A DNA stretch of 64,000 bases, taken from CAZAYY01 sp964489525. Its GTDB lineage: Bacteria; Chloroflexota; Anaerolineae; Anaerolineales; JABWBV01. Positions 1-6,646 of the stretch are shown here, in pieces. Within the stretch, counting starts at the first letter, position 1. Each line of letters opens with the position of its first letter. The notes beneath the pieces were generated by a model that did no database searches, had not been told where the DNA came from, and was given only the letters and a program-made list of their open reading frames with translations. The position numbers and the translations under genes were made by a program. Where the stretch lies: positions 1 to 64,000 of the forward strand of contig CAZAYY010000021.1 of assembly GCA_964489525.1 (NCBI GenBank), written 5' to 3'.

Positions 1-2
1 TG

Positions 3-272
3 GACGAACCTTTCCAGGGTGTGGACGCCCTGACCGAAAGAGCCATTGTTGGGCTGCTTAAAGATTTGCGTTCTGCAGGGAAAACAGTGGTGGTTGTCCA
101 TCACGATTTGCAAACCGTAGCAGAGTATTTCGATTGGGTGACGCTGATCAACGTCCGGCGAATTGCCAGCGGACCCGTTGCGCAAGTGTTTACCGAAGAA
201 CACTTGCGCCTGGCGTATGGTGGGCGGGTGGCTTTCTTGTCCCAAAACAGCAGCCAACCTGCTCTCCCCTGA
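3..272 (+). CDS. Metal ABC transporter ATP-binding protein, 3' part only
   Basis: This is the last 89 residues of an ABC ATPase whose start lies before the window. The frame is open from base 3 and begins with DEPFQGVD, the end of Walker B plus the D-loop. It continues to VVVVHHDL, whose histidines are at the H-loop (switch) position. The short tail ends at a TGA at 270-272. The next gene starts 13 bases later and encodes an ABC-3 permease, so this is the energising subunit of a Zn/Mn/Fe-type importer (ZnuC/MntB/TroB class) on the cytoplasmic face. The GTG at 21 is internal, not a start, because the conserved DEPF lies upstream of it. The metal cannot be told from sequence alone. Confidence 0.9.
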   Translation, partial: DEPFQGVDALTERAIVGLLKDLRSAGKTVVVVHHDLQTVAEYFDWVTLINVRRIASGPVAQVFTEEHLRLAYGGRVAFLSQNSSQPALP

Positions 273-285
273 GCCGGAGGAAAGA

Positions 286-1497
286 ATGCCGGATTTATTA
301 ACCGACTTATTTTTGGATTACACACTGCGAACCATTGCTCTGGGGACTATGATCCTGGGCATCGTCAGCGCATCCCTTGGCTCTATCGCGCTGCTGCGCC
401 GCCAAAGCCTGTTAGGAGATGCCATATCCCACGCGGCACTGCCGGGGGTGGCTGTGGCCTTTATGCTTACAGGCAGCAAATCATCCCTTGTACTCATGGT
501 AGGGGCTGCCGTTGCCGGCCTGCTCGCCACACTGCTGATGCTGGTCATTACCCGCTACACCCGCATCAAAGAAGATACCAGCCTGGGCATTATCCTTTCC
601 GTGTTTTTTGGCGTGGGGCTGATGCTGCTTACCTTTTTACAGAGCAACCCCGACGCACGCCAGGCTGGCTTGAACACCTTTTTGTTCGGCCAGGCCGCCA
701 CACTTTTAGGGCGCGATGTCGCCGTCATGGGGGTTTTCGGCGGAATGGCCTTGCTGGCCCTGGTTCTTTTTTGGAAAGAAATTAAACTGCTTGCTTTCGA
801 CCAGGACTACGCGGCCAGCCTGGGTTTTGATGTACAAAAAATTGAAGCCCTGGTCACCGGGCTTTTGGTTGTGGCCATTGTAATAGGCCTGCAGGCAGTA
901 GGTGTGGTCCTGATGAGCGCCATGGTGGTGGCCCCGGCTGCGGCAGCCCGTCAGTGGACTGACAGGTTAGGGCGCATGGTGGTGCTGGCAGCCGGGTTTG
1001 GGGCGTTTTCGGGTGTGGTTGGGGCGGCCATCAGCAGCAGCGGCCAGGGGCTTTCCACCGGGCCTGTGATTGTCCTGGTGGCCAGCGGGCTGGTGCTGTT
1101 CTCTCTGCTGCTGGCACCCCGGCGTGGTGTTTTGGCAGTGTGGGTACAGCAGCGCCGCACCCAACAGCGCTACCAGGGCGAACAGGCCCTGGCCAGCCTC
1201 TATCTGCTTGCGATCCAACACGACAACCCGCAATACCCGCACCCCATTGGCGCGCTGAAAGTCATGCAGCCCAACCAGGTGCTGCAAAAAACCCTCAAAA
1301 CGCTCGAGCGCAGCGGCCTGGTGCGCAAAGCCCTGGACGACGAATGGGCGCTGACGCCCAAAGGGGTAGAGTACGCCCAAACCCTGGTAGACCCCCAATC
1401 CATTGCCGCATTGAAAGGAACCCACCACCACCACACAAACAAACCCCAAACTATGGATGCCGGAAAAGGAAGCCCGCATGACCGCCACACAAATTGA
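286..1497 (+). CDS. Metal ABC transporter permease (ABC-3) with C-terminal winged-helix-like domain
   Basis: This is a 403-residue inner-membrane permease of the ZnuB/MntC/TroC class. Residues 1 to about 275 carry the usual 7 to 9 hydrophobic helices and conserved segments such as LLGDAISHAALPG and MSAMVVAPAAAARQ. A further 125 residues are not part of a standard ABC-3 protein. They contain a helix-rich block and then GLVRKALDDEWALTPKGVEYA, which resembles the recognition helix and wing of MarR/DtxR-type regulators, followed by a histidine-rich tail (GTHHHHTNK). The ATG at 286 was chosen because GGAGG lies 6 bases upstream; the frame is open further upstream but overlaps the ATPase. The stop overlaps the next permease start by 20 bases, so the two are translated together. 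The DNA-binding idea is inference. Confidence 0.88.
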   Translation: MPDLLTDLFLDYTLRTIALGTMILGIVSASLGSIALLRRQSLLGDAISHAALPGVAVAFMLTGSKSSLVLMVGAAVAGLLATLLMLVITRYTRIKEDTSLGIILSVFFGVGLMLLTFLQSNPDARQAGLNTFLFGQAATLLGRDVAVMGVFGGMALLALVLFWKEIKLLAFDQDYAASLGFDVQKIEALVTGLLVVAIVIGLQAVGVVLMSAMVVAPAAAARQWTDRLGRMVVLAAGFGAFSGVVGAAISSSGQGLSTGPVIVLVASGLVLFSLLLAPRRGVLAVWVQQRRTQQRYQGEQALASLYLLAIQHDNPQYPHPIGALKVMQPNQVLQKTLKTLERSGLVRKALDDEWALTPKGVEYAQTLVDPQSIAALKGTHHHHTNKPQTMDAGKGSPHDRHTN

Positions 1498-2584
1498 AAT
1501 CCAGCTAATTGGTGCCCTGGTAGCCATAGCCTGCGCCCTGCCGGGGGTTTTCCTGGTGCTGAGGCGCATGGCCATGTTAAGCGATGCCATCAGCCACACG
1601 GTGCTATTGGGCATCGTATTAACCTTTTTCGCCACCCAAGATCTTCGTTCTCCCTGGTTACTGGTGGGGGCGGCGGCAATGGGGGTGGTGACGGTGGCGT
1701 TGGTGGAACTGCTTAACCAAACTCGCCTGGTGCGTCAAGATGCTGCCATTGGCCTGGTTTTTCCGGCGCTGTTCAGCCTGGCCATCATCCTGATTTCGCG
1801 TTATGCAGGTAGCGTCCACCTGGACACGGACGCCGTCCTTTTAGGTGAACTGGCCTTCGCGCCCTTTAACCGGTTTACGCTCTTTCGCTTGGACCTACCC
1901 CAGGCAGTGGTGACGGTTGGCGGCATTTTGCTGGTTCAGGTCATTTTCTTCGGTTTGTTTTATAAGGAATTAAAGCTCTCCACCTTTGACGCCGGTCTGG
2001 CTGCTGCGCTGGGCTTCTCGCCTGTGGTCCTGCACTATGCCCTGATGACCGTCGTCTCGATAACTGCGGTGGGGGCCTTTGATGTGGTTGGCTCCGTGCT
2101 TGTGGTCGCCCTTATGGTCGGCCCGGCCGCGGCGGCCTACCTGCTAACGAACCACCTGGGCAAAATGCTGGCCATCAGTGCGCTGACCGGCGCGGCCAGC
2201 GCAATCAGTGGCTACTGGCTGGCCCGGGCGCTGGACGCAAACATTGCCGGCTCCATGGCCGCCATGACCGGATTCTTTTTCTTGCTCGCATTTTTATTTG
2301 CCCCCGAGCGGGGCCTGTTGGCCGCAGCCCGTCGGCAGGCGCGCCAGCGCTGGGAATTTGCCCAAATTGCCCTGGCCATCCACCTGCTCAATCATGAGGG
2401 ACACCCAGAAGCCGCTGAAGAAAACCAGGTCGGCCACCTCGGCCAACATCTGCGCTGGGACCCGGCTTTTGCAGAACAGGTGGTCCGAAGGGCCGTGGTT
2501 GCCGAGTTCATCCAGCGCCAGGGACACCATTTGTTCCTTACCGAACTGGGCCGCCAGGTCGCTCGACAGGCCATGAGCCGCTAA
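1478..2584 (+). CDS. Second metal ABC transporter permease (ABC-3) with C-terminal winged-helix-like domain
   Basis: This 368-residue protein is a paralogue of the upstream permease and presumably forms a heterodimeric channel with it. It has ABC-3 landmarks (MLSDAISHTVLLG, VVALMVGPAAAAYLL) and about 8 membrane helices up to residue 270. The tail of about 95 residues again looks like a winged helix, with HLFLTELGRQVARQAM as the wing end. The ATG at 1478 has AAGGA 8 bases upstream; an in-frame ATG at 1457 is possible but has no good ribosome binding site. Both permeases of one transporter carrying such tails suggests the tails work as a pair, for instance as a metal-responsive gate or regulator. 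That role is inferred. Confidence 0.88.
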   Translation: MTATQIEIQLIGALVAIACALPGVFLVLRRMAMLSDAISHTVLLGIVLTFFATQDLRSPWLLVGAAAMGVVTVALVELLNQTRLVRQDAAIGLVFPALFSLAIILISRYAGSVHLDTDAVLLGELAFAPFNRFTLFRLDLPQAVVTVGGILLVQVIFFGLFYKELKLSTFDAGLAAALGFSPVVLHYALMTVVSITAVGAFDVVGSVLVVALMVGPAAAAYLLTNHLGKMLAISALTGAASAISGYWLARALDANIAGSMAAMTGFFFLLAFLFAPERGLLAAARRQARQRWEFAQIALAIHLLNHEGHPEAAEENQVGHLGQHLRWDPAFAEQVVRRAVVAEFIQRQGHHLFLTELGRQVARQAMSR

Positions 2585-2604
2585 AAGCGATTTCTGGAAA
2601 ACAA

Positions 2605-2633
2605 TTGACAAAAACGCCTGGCGCGAGTATCAT
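2605..2633 (+). promoter_or_regulatory. Strong sigma70-type promoter of the left tRNA copy
   Basis: TTGACA at 2605-2610 and TATCAT at 2628-2633 are separated by exactly 17 bases. The -10 box ends 16 bases before the tRNA 5' end, as expected for a short-leader tRNA transcript. It lies in the original chromosomal flank, left of the integrated element. Confidence 0.8.
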
Positions 2634-2649
2634 TCACCCGCTAAAAATC

Positions 2650-2721
2650 GGCAAGGTAACTCAATGGCAGAGTAGCGGACTCATAAGCCGTAAGTTGTGG
2701 GTTCAAGTCCCACCCTTGCCA
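2650..2721 (+). tRNA. tRNA with CAT anticodon (elongator Met or lysidine-type Ile), left copy
   Basis: The 72-base cloverleaf has a 7-bp acceptor stem GGCAAGG/CCTTGCC, D stem ACTC/GAGT, anticodon loop CTCATAA (anticodon CAT at 2682-2684), variable loop AAGTT and T arm GTGGG-TTCAAGT-CCCAC. The discriminator is A and no CCA is encoded. The anticodon stem has one A-G mismatch next to the loop and lacks the three G-C pairs of an initiator tRNA. The TTCAAGTCC T-arm resembles bacterial tRNA-Ile2, so Met versus lysidine-modified Ile cannot be settled by eye. The sequence is identical to the copy at 7671-7742. Confidence 0.93.
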
Positions 2722-2722
2722 C
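2650..2722 (+). repeat. 73-bp direct repeat, left (attL) copy covering the whole tRNA
   Basis: Identical base for base to 7671-7743. Identity stops exactly at 2649/7670 on the left (C versus G) and at 2723/7744 on the right (T versus A). A full-length tRNA repeat bounding an integrase-bearing segment marks the attachment site. Confidence 0.9.
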
Positions 2723-2730
2723 TATCGTAC

Positions 2731-2822
2731 ATATGGCGGTATCGCCTGTACTTTACCAGCATATATGGTGTTTTCAATGTTCGGCTTTGCCTGAAAGATG
2801 GTGATAATCCGCTACATATGGA
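2731..2822. repeat. Left-end cluster of ATATGG-type motifs, possible integrase arm sites
   Basis: ATATGGCGGTAT at 2731-2742, ATATATGGTG at 2761-2770 and CATATGGA at 2815-2822 lie just inside the left junction. The first matches ATATATGGCGGTAT just inside the right junction (7650-7663). Repeated short motifs at both ends of an integrase element are typical of arm-type binding sites; the binding itself is inferred. Confidence 0.45.
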
Positions 2823-2827
2823 CACCA

Positions 2828-2867
2828 CCAAACAAAAAAGCCAGCGGCTTAGACTGGCTTTGTTTGG
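2828..2867 (-). terminator. Rho-independent terminator at the left end of the element
   Basis: AAAGCCAG pairs with CTGGCTTT across a short loop, inside a larger inverted repeat (CCAAAC...GTTTGG). Read on the minus strand the stem is followed by a run of T, so it would end the element's leftward transcript before it reaches the left tRNA. The rest of 2868-3102 holds a possible second weak hairpin (AACGG/CCGTT at 3017-3037, T-rich on the minus strand) and no gene that I can support. Confidence 0.65.
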
Positions 2868-3102
2868 TAAAATTGGTTCGCTGCTTGAATGCCAGTCCAT
2901 TCTTGCGGCGGCCCGGTTGAATGTTCCAGCATTCACCGGGCAATTTTATTAAGTTCATTGTAAACCGGCTCTTGCAAAAAAGCAAGTACACGCGGGTTTA
3001 TTTAATGCGCCCAAAAAACGGCGATATTTGCCCCGTTCTTTTCGTAAAGATATAAATGCCATGTTTGCCAGGAGAACGCCGGAAAAGGGCGGTTTTTGTG
3101 CT

Positions 3103-3351
3103 CTATGTTGGCTCAACAAACAGCAGCGACACCCCGAAGGGTTCACCCTCTCCCGAAAAGCGGCGCTCAATTTCCCCGTATGGGCAGCAAACCGGTTCCC
3201 CATCAAAAGATTCTCGAAAAACCTGCACCAGCGTATCGGGTGGTATAGGCTCTGGCAGTTCCGGCGAAAGCACTTGAATAAATTTGATGGCATGGCGGCG
3301 AGATGTCCCGGCGGTTTTTTCCAATCGGGCAATTCGGCTCTTAGGATTCAT
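3103..3351 (-). CDS. 82-residue protein of unknown function, last gene of the element
   Basis: Not recognised. It begins MNPKSRIARLEKTAG, a short basic helix of the kind often seen at the start of small phage and island proteins. A proline-rich middle (LPEPIPPDTLVQVF) and a cysteine pair (PVCCPYGE) follow. The ATG at 3351 was chosen because AAGGA lies about 8 bases upstream; an earlier in-frame start at 3369 has no such signal. It is the most distal gene of the leftward transcript and is followed by the terminator at 2828-2867. The cysteine pair could bind metal, but a full zinc motif is not visible. There is no membrane segment. Base composition and direction match the rest of the element. 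Confidence 0.55.
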   Translation of the reverse strand: MNPKSRIARLEKTAGTSRRHAIKFIQVLSPELPEPIPPDTLVQVFRESFDGEPVCCPYGEIERRFSGEGEPFGVSLLFVEPT

Positions 3352-3408
3352 GGGTAATTCCTTTTGCAAGTGATTCCAGGGCAGTTAAGCGGGTTTCAAT
3401 CTCAGCAC

Positions 3409-3618
3409 TTAGACAAAAAAACCTAGTAACCCAAAAAGAAAACCGAATATTCCGAGAGTAAGCACTAACACCAACGCTAAGCCAAAAATGGTTGCCACGA
3501 TAGAGATATTCCGAAGGTATTTTGTCTGTTTGATTTGTTCATCATGGATGGTTTTTAGCCACATAAAAAGAAGTTCGTTGGTGTTTGTTTCTGTTGGGAT
3601 TCCGGGTACTTGATTCAT
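3409..3618 (-). CDS. Small membrane protein of the element (69 aa)
   Basis: The hydrophilic first 38 residues are followed by about 30 hydrophobic residues up to the C-terminus (ISIVATIFGLALVLVL and then a glycine/phenylalanine-rich stretch). This gives one long membrane helix or a tight hairpin with the N-terminus probably in the cytoplasm. GGAGG sits 6 bases before the ATG, an excellent ribosome binding site. Size and topology resemble small phage or plasmid membrane proteins (holin-like or superinfection-exclusion-like), but no family is recognised and neither role is claimed. It lies between the terminase-like gene and the 82-residue gene, on the same strand. Confidence 0.65.
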   Translation of the reverse strand: MNQVPGIPTETNTNELLFMWLKTIHDEQIKQTKYLRNISIVATIFGLALVLVLTLGIFGFLFGLLGFFV

Positions 3619-3659
3619 GGTTTACCTCCAAAAAAAGATAATCTCATTAAAGCACAGTT

Positions 3660-4034
3660 TTACTTTCCGGTGAGAATTTGCTCTTCCAGGGCGACAAGTC
3701 TCTTTTCAATATTTACCAGGTTGTAATAGCGCTCCAGCAGTTCAAGAATATTGACGGCAGCAAGCCGGCGCGTATTGTCCTCACGCCCACCCGATTCCAT
3801 GATGTTTGCCAGGATTACAACGGCGCGCTCTCCCTGCCCGGCAAGACGGTTCAAAACCTTTTGGCGCATGGCGGCCCGGCCTGACTCCAAAGCGGCGAAA
3901 AATTCGGGCTCCTGGAGCCAACGGTATACAGTCCTCACGGATACACCAGCGCGGGCGGCGGCGCTCTCGGATGGTTCCCCGGCCAGCAGCGCGGCAAGAA
4001 CGGTTTCTTTTTGCGAAGTGGAATTTTTTCCCAT
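3660..4034 (-). CDS. HTH protein resembling small terminase subunits
   Basis: This 124-residue protein starts with a helix-turn-helix at residues 7-45 (ETVLAALLAGEPSESAAARAGVSVRTVYRWL). It continues with long amphipathic helices ending in an RLVALEEQIL coiled-coil tail. This layout is that of small phage-terminase-like or phBC6A51-type HTH proteins found in phages and islands. The ATG at 4034 has AGGTG upstream; a GTG at 4043 is the alternative. In phage-inducible islands a private small terminase redirects helper-phage packaging. No large terminase is present here, so a packaging-redirection role is attractive but inferred; a simple DNA-binding regulator is the alternative. It lies 20 bases beyond the end of the replication gene. 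Confidence 0.6.
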   Translation of the reverse strand: MGKNSTSQKETVLAALLAGEPSESAAARAGVSVRTVYRWLQEPEFFAALESGRAAMRQKVLNRLAGQGERAVVILANIMESGGREDNTRRLAAVNILELLERYYNLVNIEKRLVALEEQILTGK

Positions 4035-4054
4035 AACTGACACCTACGGACATT

Positions 4055-4852
4055 TTACACAGCTTTAACTATTCCATCCGGCAATTTTACGGGTGAACGT
4101 TCATACGGGTTCAATTTAGGCGGTATTCTCGCCTGCTTTGCGTTGTCTTTGGGCGCGCCTGGCTCTCTACCATCCGCTTCGCACCTGTCCAAAATCGCTT
4201 GAATGTACTTCCAAGACGGCGCCCCATCCGTGACACTGAGAGCGGCTTCATTAACGGCTTGCTTCACCAATGGCTCACCATGCTTTGCTATGGCTTGAGT
4301 GAAACCTTCCTGTATTGACTTGTTAGGCTTTACGCCAAAATAGTCATACCAAAAAGAAAAAAAAGCGGCGGCGGTGTTACCTGTCACGGGTGACTCACCC
4401 GTGACCTCTATGTCTACCTCTTCCTCTGTGTCTCTGTATTTTTCTTGCTCTCCCTCTTGTTCTTGCTCTAAGTGTAACCCTGGTAATTTCAATTTTTCGC
4501 GGCGGCGCGCTTGACGTTCGCGCCATTGTTCGCGGTTCTTTGCTTGCTTCTCAATGTCCGGCCCTTGCTCTTCCATGAAACGGGCAATTTCAAGGACACC
4601 AGCGCGCTTAACCAAAAAACCGGCATTAAGCAATTCGTTTATCACACCATCCAATTCTGGCGGCGCGGTTCTCAAGTGCCAGGCCAAACGGTTTATATGC
4701 AATGGCCCGGTATTGTCCACCAACGCCCCACCCGCGTCTTGCTTTGCTGCAAACAGGTACAATTTCAAGTACATTCCAGCAGCGGCGGGTGTCAGACTTT
4801 GAAAGTCAAAGTCCTCAAGCAATGTGTAGGGTATTTTTATCCAATGGTACAT
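4055..4852 (-). CDS. DnaD-like replication initiator of the element
   Basis: This is a 265-residue soluble protein. Residues 1-95 start YHWIKIPYTLLEDFDF and predict a winged-helix domain like those of phage replication and primosome proteins. Residues 100-150 are charged and low in complexity (repeated Arg, Lys, Gln, Glu). Residues 165-240 look like a DnaD/DnaB2 domain ending in the diagnostic APSWKYIQAILDR, close to the YxxxILxxW motif. Such proteins load a host helicase at an element's own origin. The ATG at 4852 was chosen because TTGAGGAA lies just upstream; the ATG at 4879 has none. An origin could lie in or near the gene, but I saw no clear iteron array. It makes the element potentially able to replicate after excision. 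Confidence 0.65.
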   Translation of the reverse strand: MYHWIKIPYTLLEDFDFQSLTPAAAGMYLKLYLFAAKQDAGGALVDNTGPLHINRLAWHLRTAPPELDGVINELLNAGFLVKRAGVLEIARFMEEQGPDIEKQAKNREQWRERQARRREKLKLPGLHLEQEQEGEQEKYRDTEEEVDIEVTGESPVTGNTAAAFFSFWYDYFGVKPNKSIQEGFTQAIAKHGEPLVKQAVNEAALSVTDGAPSWKYIQAILDRCEADGREPGAPKDNAKQARIPPKLNPYERSPVKLPDGIVKAV

Positions 4853-4910
4853 AGGTTCCTCAAGGTGAACGCCGGGCATGCCAGCATTCCGACACGCCCG
4901 GCAGGTAAAT

Positions 4911-5333
4911 TCATTTTTGCCAAAGGGTTAATTGTACAATCGGGTTTTGTCCTTCCCGGCGCATCATCCACCCGGAAAGGGGTAGGGCAATTTGTTCGCC
5001 AAAGCCCCGATTGATTCGAAAACCGGCCTGCCGGATATGCTCAATACTTGCCGTATAGGTTTGGCGGGTTTCGGTGTCCAGGATTACAACCCTCACGGCC
5101 CCAAGATTTTCAGCAGCGGCGAGCAAGTCAATATCGTTTGCAATCGCGGGTGGGCGCTTCAAAAAATGTTTGGAGCCCTGCACCTGTTTGTGCAATGTCC
5201 CGGAATTGACATACCCGGCGCGCTTGCCGTTTGACAGGAAAACGGGTATATTTTTCTTAGAGGAGTTCGAGCCTTCGGTTCCTTTGCCCGGAATGCTCTG
5301 GTACAGCATGCCGGGTTTTGTTTTTGGTGTCAT
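4911..5333 (-). CDS. 140-residue unknown, translationally coupled to the RHH gene
   Basis: No family is recognised. The first 60 residues are basic and low in complexity (many Lys, Ser, Gly), with a short beta-like stretch IPVFLSNGKRAGYVN. The second half alternates strands and helices (RVVILDTETRQTY, HIRQAGFRINRGF, NPIVQLTLWQ) and looks like a compact soluble domain. There is no signal peptide or membrane segment. The start shares one base with the upstream stop (TAATG at 5331-5335), so it is co-translated with the ribbon-helix-helix gene. That arrangement would suit a regulator-effector or toxin-antitoxin-like pair, though nothing in the sequence identifies a toxin fold. The replication gene follows. 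Confidence 0.6.
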   Translation of the reverse strand: MTPKTKPGMLYQSIPGKGTEGSNSSKKNIPVFLSNGKRAGYVNSGTLHKQVQGSKHFLKRPPAIANDIDLLAAAENLGAVRVVILDTETRQTYTASIEHIRQAGFRINRGFGEQIALPLSGWMMRREGQNPIVQLTLWQK

Positions 5334-5554
5334 TATCCCACCCCTTCCCCATCCAGGGCAGCGGCGGCGCTCTCTGCCAGGTGAACGGCGGTTTCCAGCG
5401 CGTCAACGGCAGCAGCGGTTTCCAGGCGGGTAAGATACGTTTTCAGTGCCCGGCGGACAATTGAACCCCGCGAACGCTCTTCACGGAGGGCGGCCTGGGT
5501 AAGCCGCTCGTATAATTCGGGGTCAATTCGAATTGGGAAAATGTTCTTTTTCAT
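5333..5554 (-). CDS. Ribbon-helix-helix (CopG/Arc-type) DNA-binding protein
   Basis: This 73-residue protein begins with a beta strand (IFPIRIDPELYERL) followed by two helices (TQAALREERSRGSIVRRALKTYL), the CopG/Arc/MetJ fold that dimerises and binds DNA with the strand. An alanine-rich helical tail follows (residues 45-70). Proteins of this type control copy number or act as antitoxins. AAAGGAG precedes the ATG. The gene lies only about 20 bases beyond a strong terminator and a promoter (5575-5681), so its own expression appears to depend on readthrough or on alternative initiation. It is coupled to the 140-residue unknown by a one-base overlap. It is probably the regulator of the element's replication half. 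Confidence 0.75.
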   Translation of the reverse strand: MKKNIFPIRIDPELYERLTQAALREERSRGSIVRRALKTYLTRLETAAAVDALETAVHLAESAAAALDGEGVG

Positions 5555-5574
5555 GGATAAACTCCTTTCGAGAA

Positions 5575-5633
5575 TAAAAAAACACCAAAGAAAGAGAAAC
5601 GCTTGCGGCGGCGTTTGTCTCTTCCTTTGGTGT
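5575..5633 (-). terminator. Strong terminator or attenuator in front of the RHH-replication operon
   Basis: ACACCAAAG (5582-5590) pairs with CTTTGGTGT (5625-5633). It is extended by AAGAG/CTCTT and by AAACGC/GCGTTT, giving about 20 bp of stem with an 8-base loop. On the minus strand it is followed by a run of six T (5576-5581). It ends the integrase transcript and also any RNA started at the promoter at 5653-5681, just 20 bases before the RHH ribosome binding site. Confidence 0.8.
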
Positions 5634-5652
5634 CGTGTTACTTACTATGCTT

Positions 5653-5681
5653 ATTATATTACGACACAGGCGAATTCTCCA
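5653..5681 (-). promoter_or_regulatory. Promoter firing into the terminator upstream of the RHH gene
   Basis: On the minus strand, TATAAT (complement of 5653-5658) lies 17 bases from TGGAGA (complement of 5676-5681). The -10 is perfect and the -35 matches four of six bases of TTGACA. Transcription would start near 5645 and meet the strong terminator after about 70 bases, giving either a short RNA or a regulated leader. Confidence 0.55.
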
Positions 5682-5690
5682 GTGAATTTA

Positions 5691-5897
5691 TTACCACCGG
5701 CTTTTGTCCTCAGGGCAGCTTTGCCCCTCAGAAAGCCAACGCCCGGCAGCTTCCCCGGTGTCAATTTCCCCGGCCAGGGTATCGTCAAGTTCGAAGTCCT
5801 GAAATTCTTGGGGCAAGCAGTAATAGTCAATGATAACCAGGTCATTGGACGATAAGCGCTCTCTCAATTGTTCTTCTGTCAATTTTTCGGGTGTCAT
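5691..5897 (-). CDS. 68-residue acidic protein of unknown function
   Basis: Not recognised. It is strongly acidic (many Asp and Glu), with an N-terminal helix (MTPEKLTEEQLRERL), a hydrophobic strand (DLVIIDYYCLP) and a disordered acidic tail. GGAG lies about 9 bases before the ATG. Small acidic proteins in mobile elements are often DNA mimics or inhibitors, but nothing specific supports that here. It is the third gene of the integrase direction, about 160 bases after the winged-helix membrane gene, and is followed by the promoter and terminator at 5575-5681. The 5898-6058 gap holds no clear gene, only a GC-rich stretch with a short GTGCATG direct repeat. Confidence 0.5.
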   Translation of the reverse strand: MTPEKLTEEQLRERLSSNDLVIIDYYCLPQEFQDFELDDTLAGEIDTGEAAGRWLSEGQSCPEDKSRW

Positions 5898-6058
5898 GTT
5901 CGGTTCTCCAATCGGGTAGGAAAGATGGATAAAAAGGTTTGGGTTCTACTCACTGAATACCACCACCAGCACAGGCGGCGCCCTACCCCACCACCGGCGG
6001 CGGCTTGTGCTTCTCCATTTTCCCTGGGGTTTCCATGCACGCGCATACATGCACGCCC

Positions 6059-6646
6059 CTATTTCTCAGCAATGCGCCGGAAAACGGCGCGGCCAGCGGG
6101 CGATAACTCAAGCGGCGAATTGGAGCGTTCTCCATAGCGGGCAAGTCCAGCTTGCACCAGTGCGGCCCGGAATGTATCGAATTGGGCGCGGGTGAAAGGC
6201 TTCCCGGCCCCTGTCCATTGATTGACGGCGAGCCCATGCCCGGCCAGGACACCAACGGCAAGAGCCTTCAATTGGTGGTATTCGGCGGGTAAATCAATAA
6301 ACCGGGTTTGCCTGCCATTCTCCTGGGTGACTTCCACCCGTAGGGGTTCCGGCCTGGGTGTCAATATGGGCAGCGGTTCAGGTTGGGTGGGTTCCTCTGG
6401 TAGTTCCGGCGGCCCATAGAGTGCATAATTGCGCGCCGTTTGCCAGCGTCCCTGAAGTGCATACCATTGCACAGCGGCCAAAACACACCCACCAGCAAGG
6501 GCAAGGTTTCCCGGCCCTTGCCAGCTTGCCAGATTTGCAATAGCGCCAACAGCAGCACCGGAAATCAATCCCGTCAAAACACTTTGGGCGGCGGGTATCA
6601 CAAGTCCACTTTTCAAAGATTCCAGGGTGTCAAGTTCAGCGCTCAT
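6059..6646 (-). CDS. Two-helix membrane protein with C-terminal winged-helix-like domain, coupled to the integrase
   Basis: This 195-residue protein has two hydrophobic segments at residues 14-38 and 45-63, a proline-rich linker at 78-100 (PPELPEEPTQPEPLP), a short strand-rich stretch, and a cytoplasmic C-terminal domain from about residue 120. That domain contains FTRAQFDTFRAALVQAGLAR and LELSPAGRAVFRRIA, the helix and wing pattern of a winged-helix protein. The start overlaps the integrase stop by four bases (ATGA at 6643-6646), so the two are translationally coupled. A membrane-anchored DNA-binding protein tied to the integrase could sense the host state and control excision, or tether the element. 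This is inference and no named family is recognised. Confidence 0.6.
   Translation of the reverse strand: MSAELDTLESLKSGLVIPAAQSVLTGLISGAAVGAIANLASWQGPGNLALAGGCVLAAVQWYALQGRWQTARNYALYGPPELPEEPTQPEPLPILTPRPEPLRVEVTQENGRQTRFIDLPAEYHQLKALAVGVLAGHGLAVNQWTGAGKPFTRAQFDTFRAALVQAGLARYGERSNSPLELSPAGRAVFRRIAEK

Noticed and set aside
163..285. N-terminal extension of the first permease
   Set aside because: It overlaps the ATPase end, and a GGAGG-ATG start at 286 gives the normal permease beginning.
2605..2952. A 115-codon plus-strand frame running through the left tRNA
   Set aside because: It reads through the tRNA promoter and cloverleaf, has no ribosome binding site, and a tRNA explains the sequence.
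3017..3037. Second terminator in the left end of the element
   Set aside because: The stem is only five base pairs; kept as a remark under the stronger terminator at 2828-2867.
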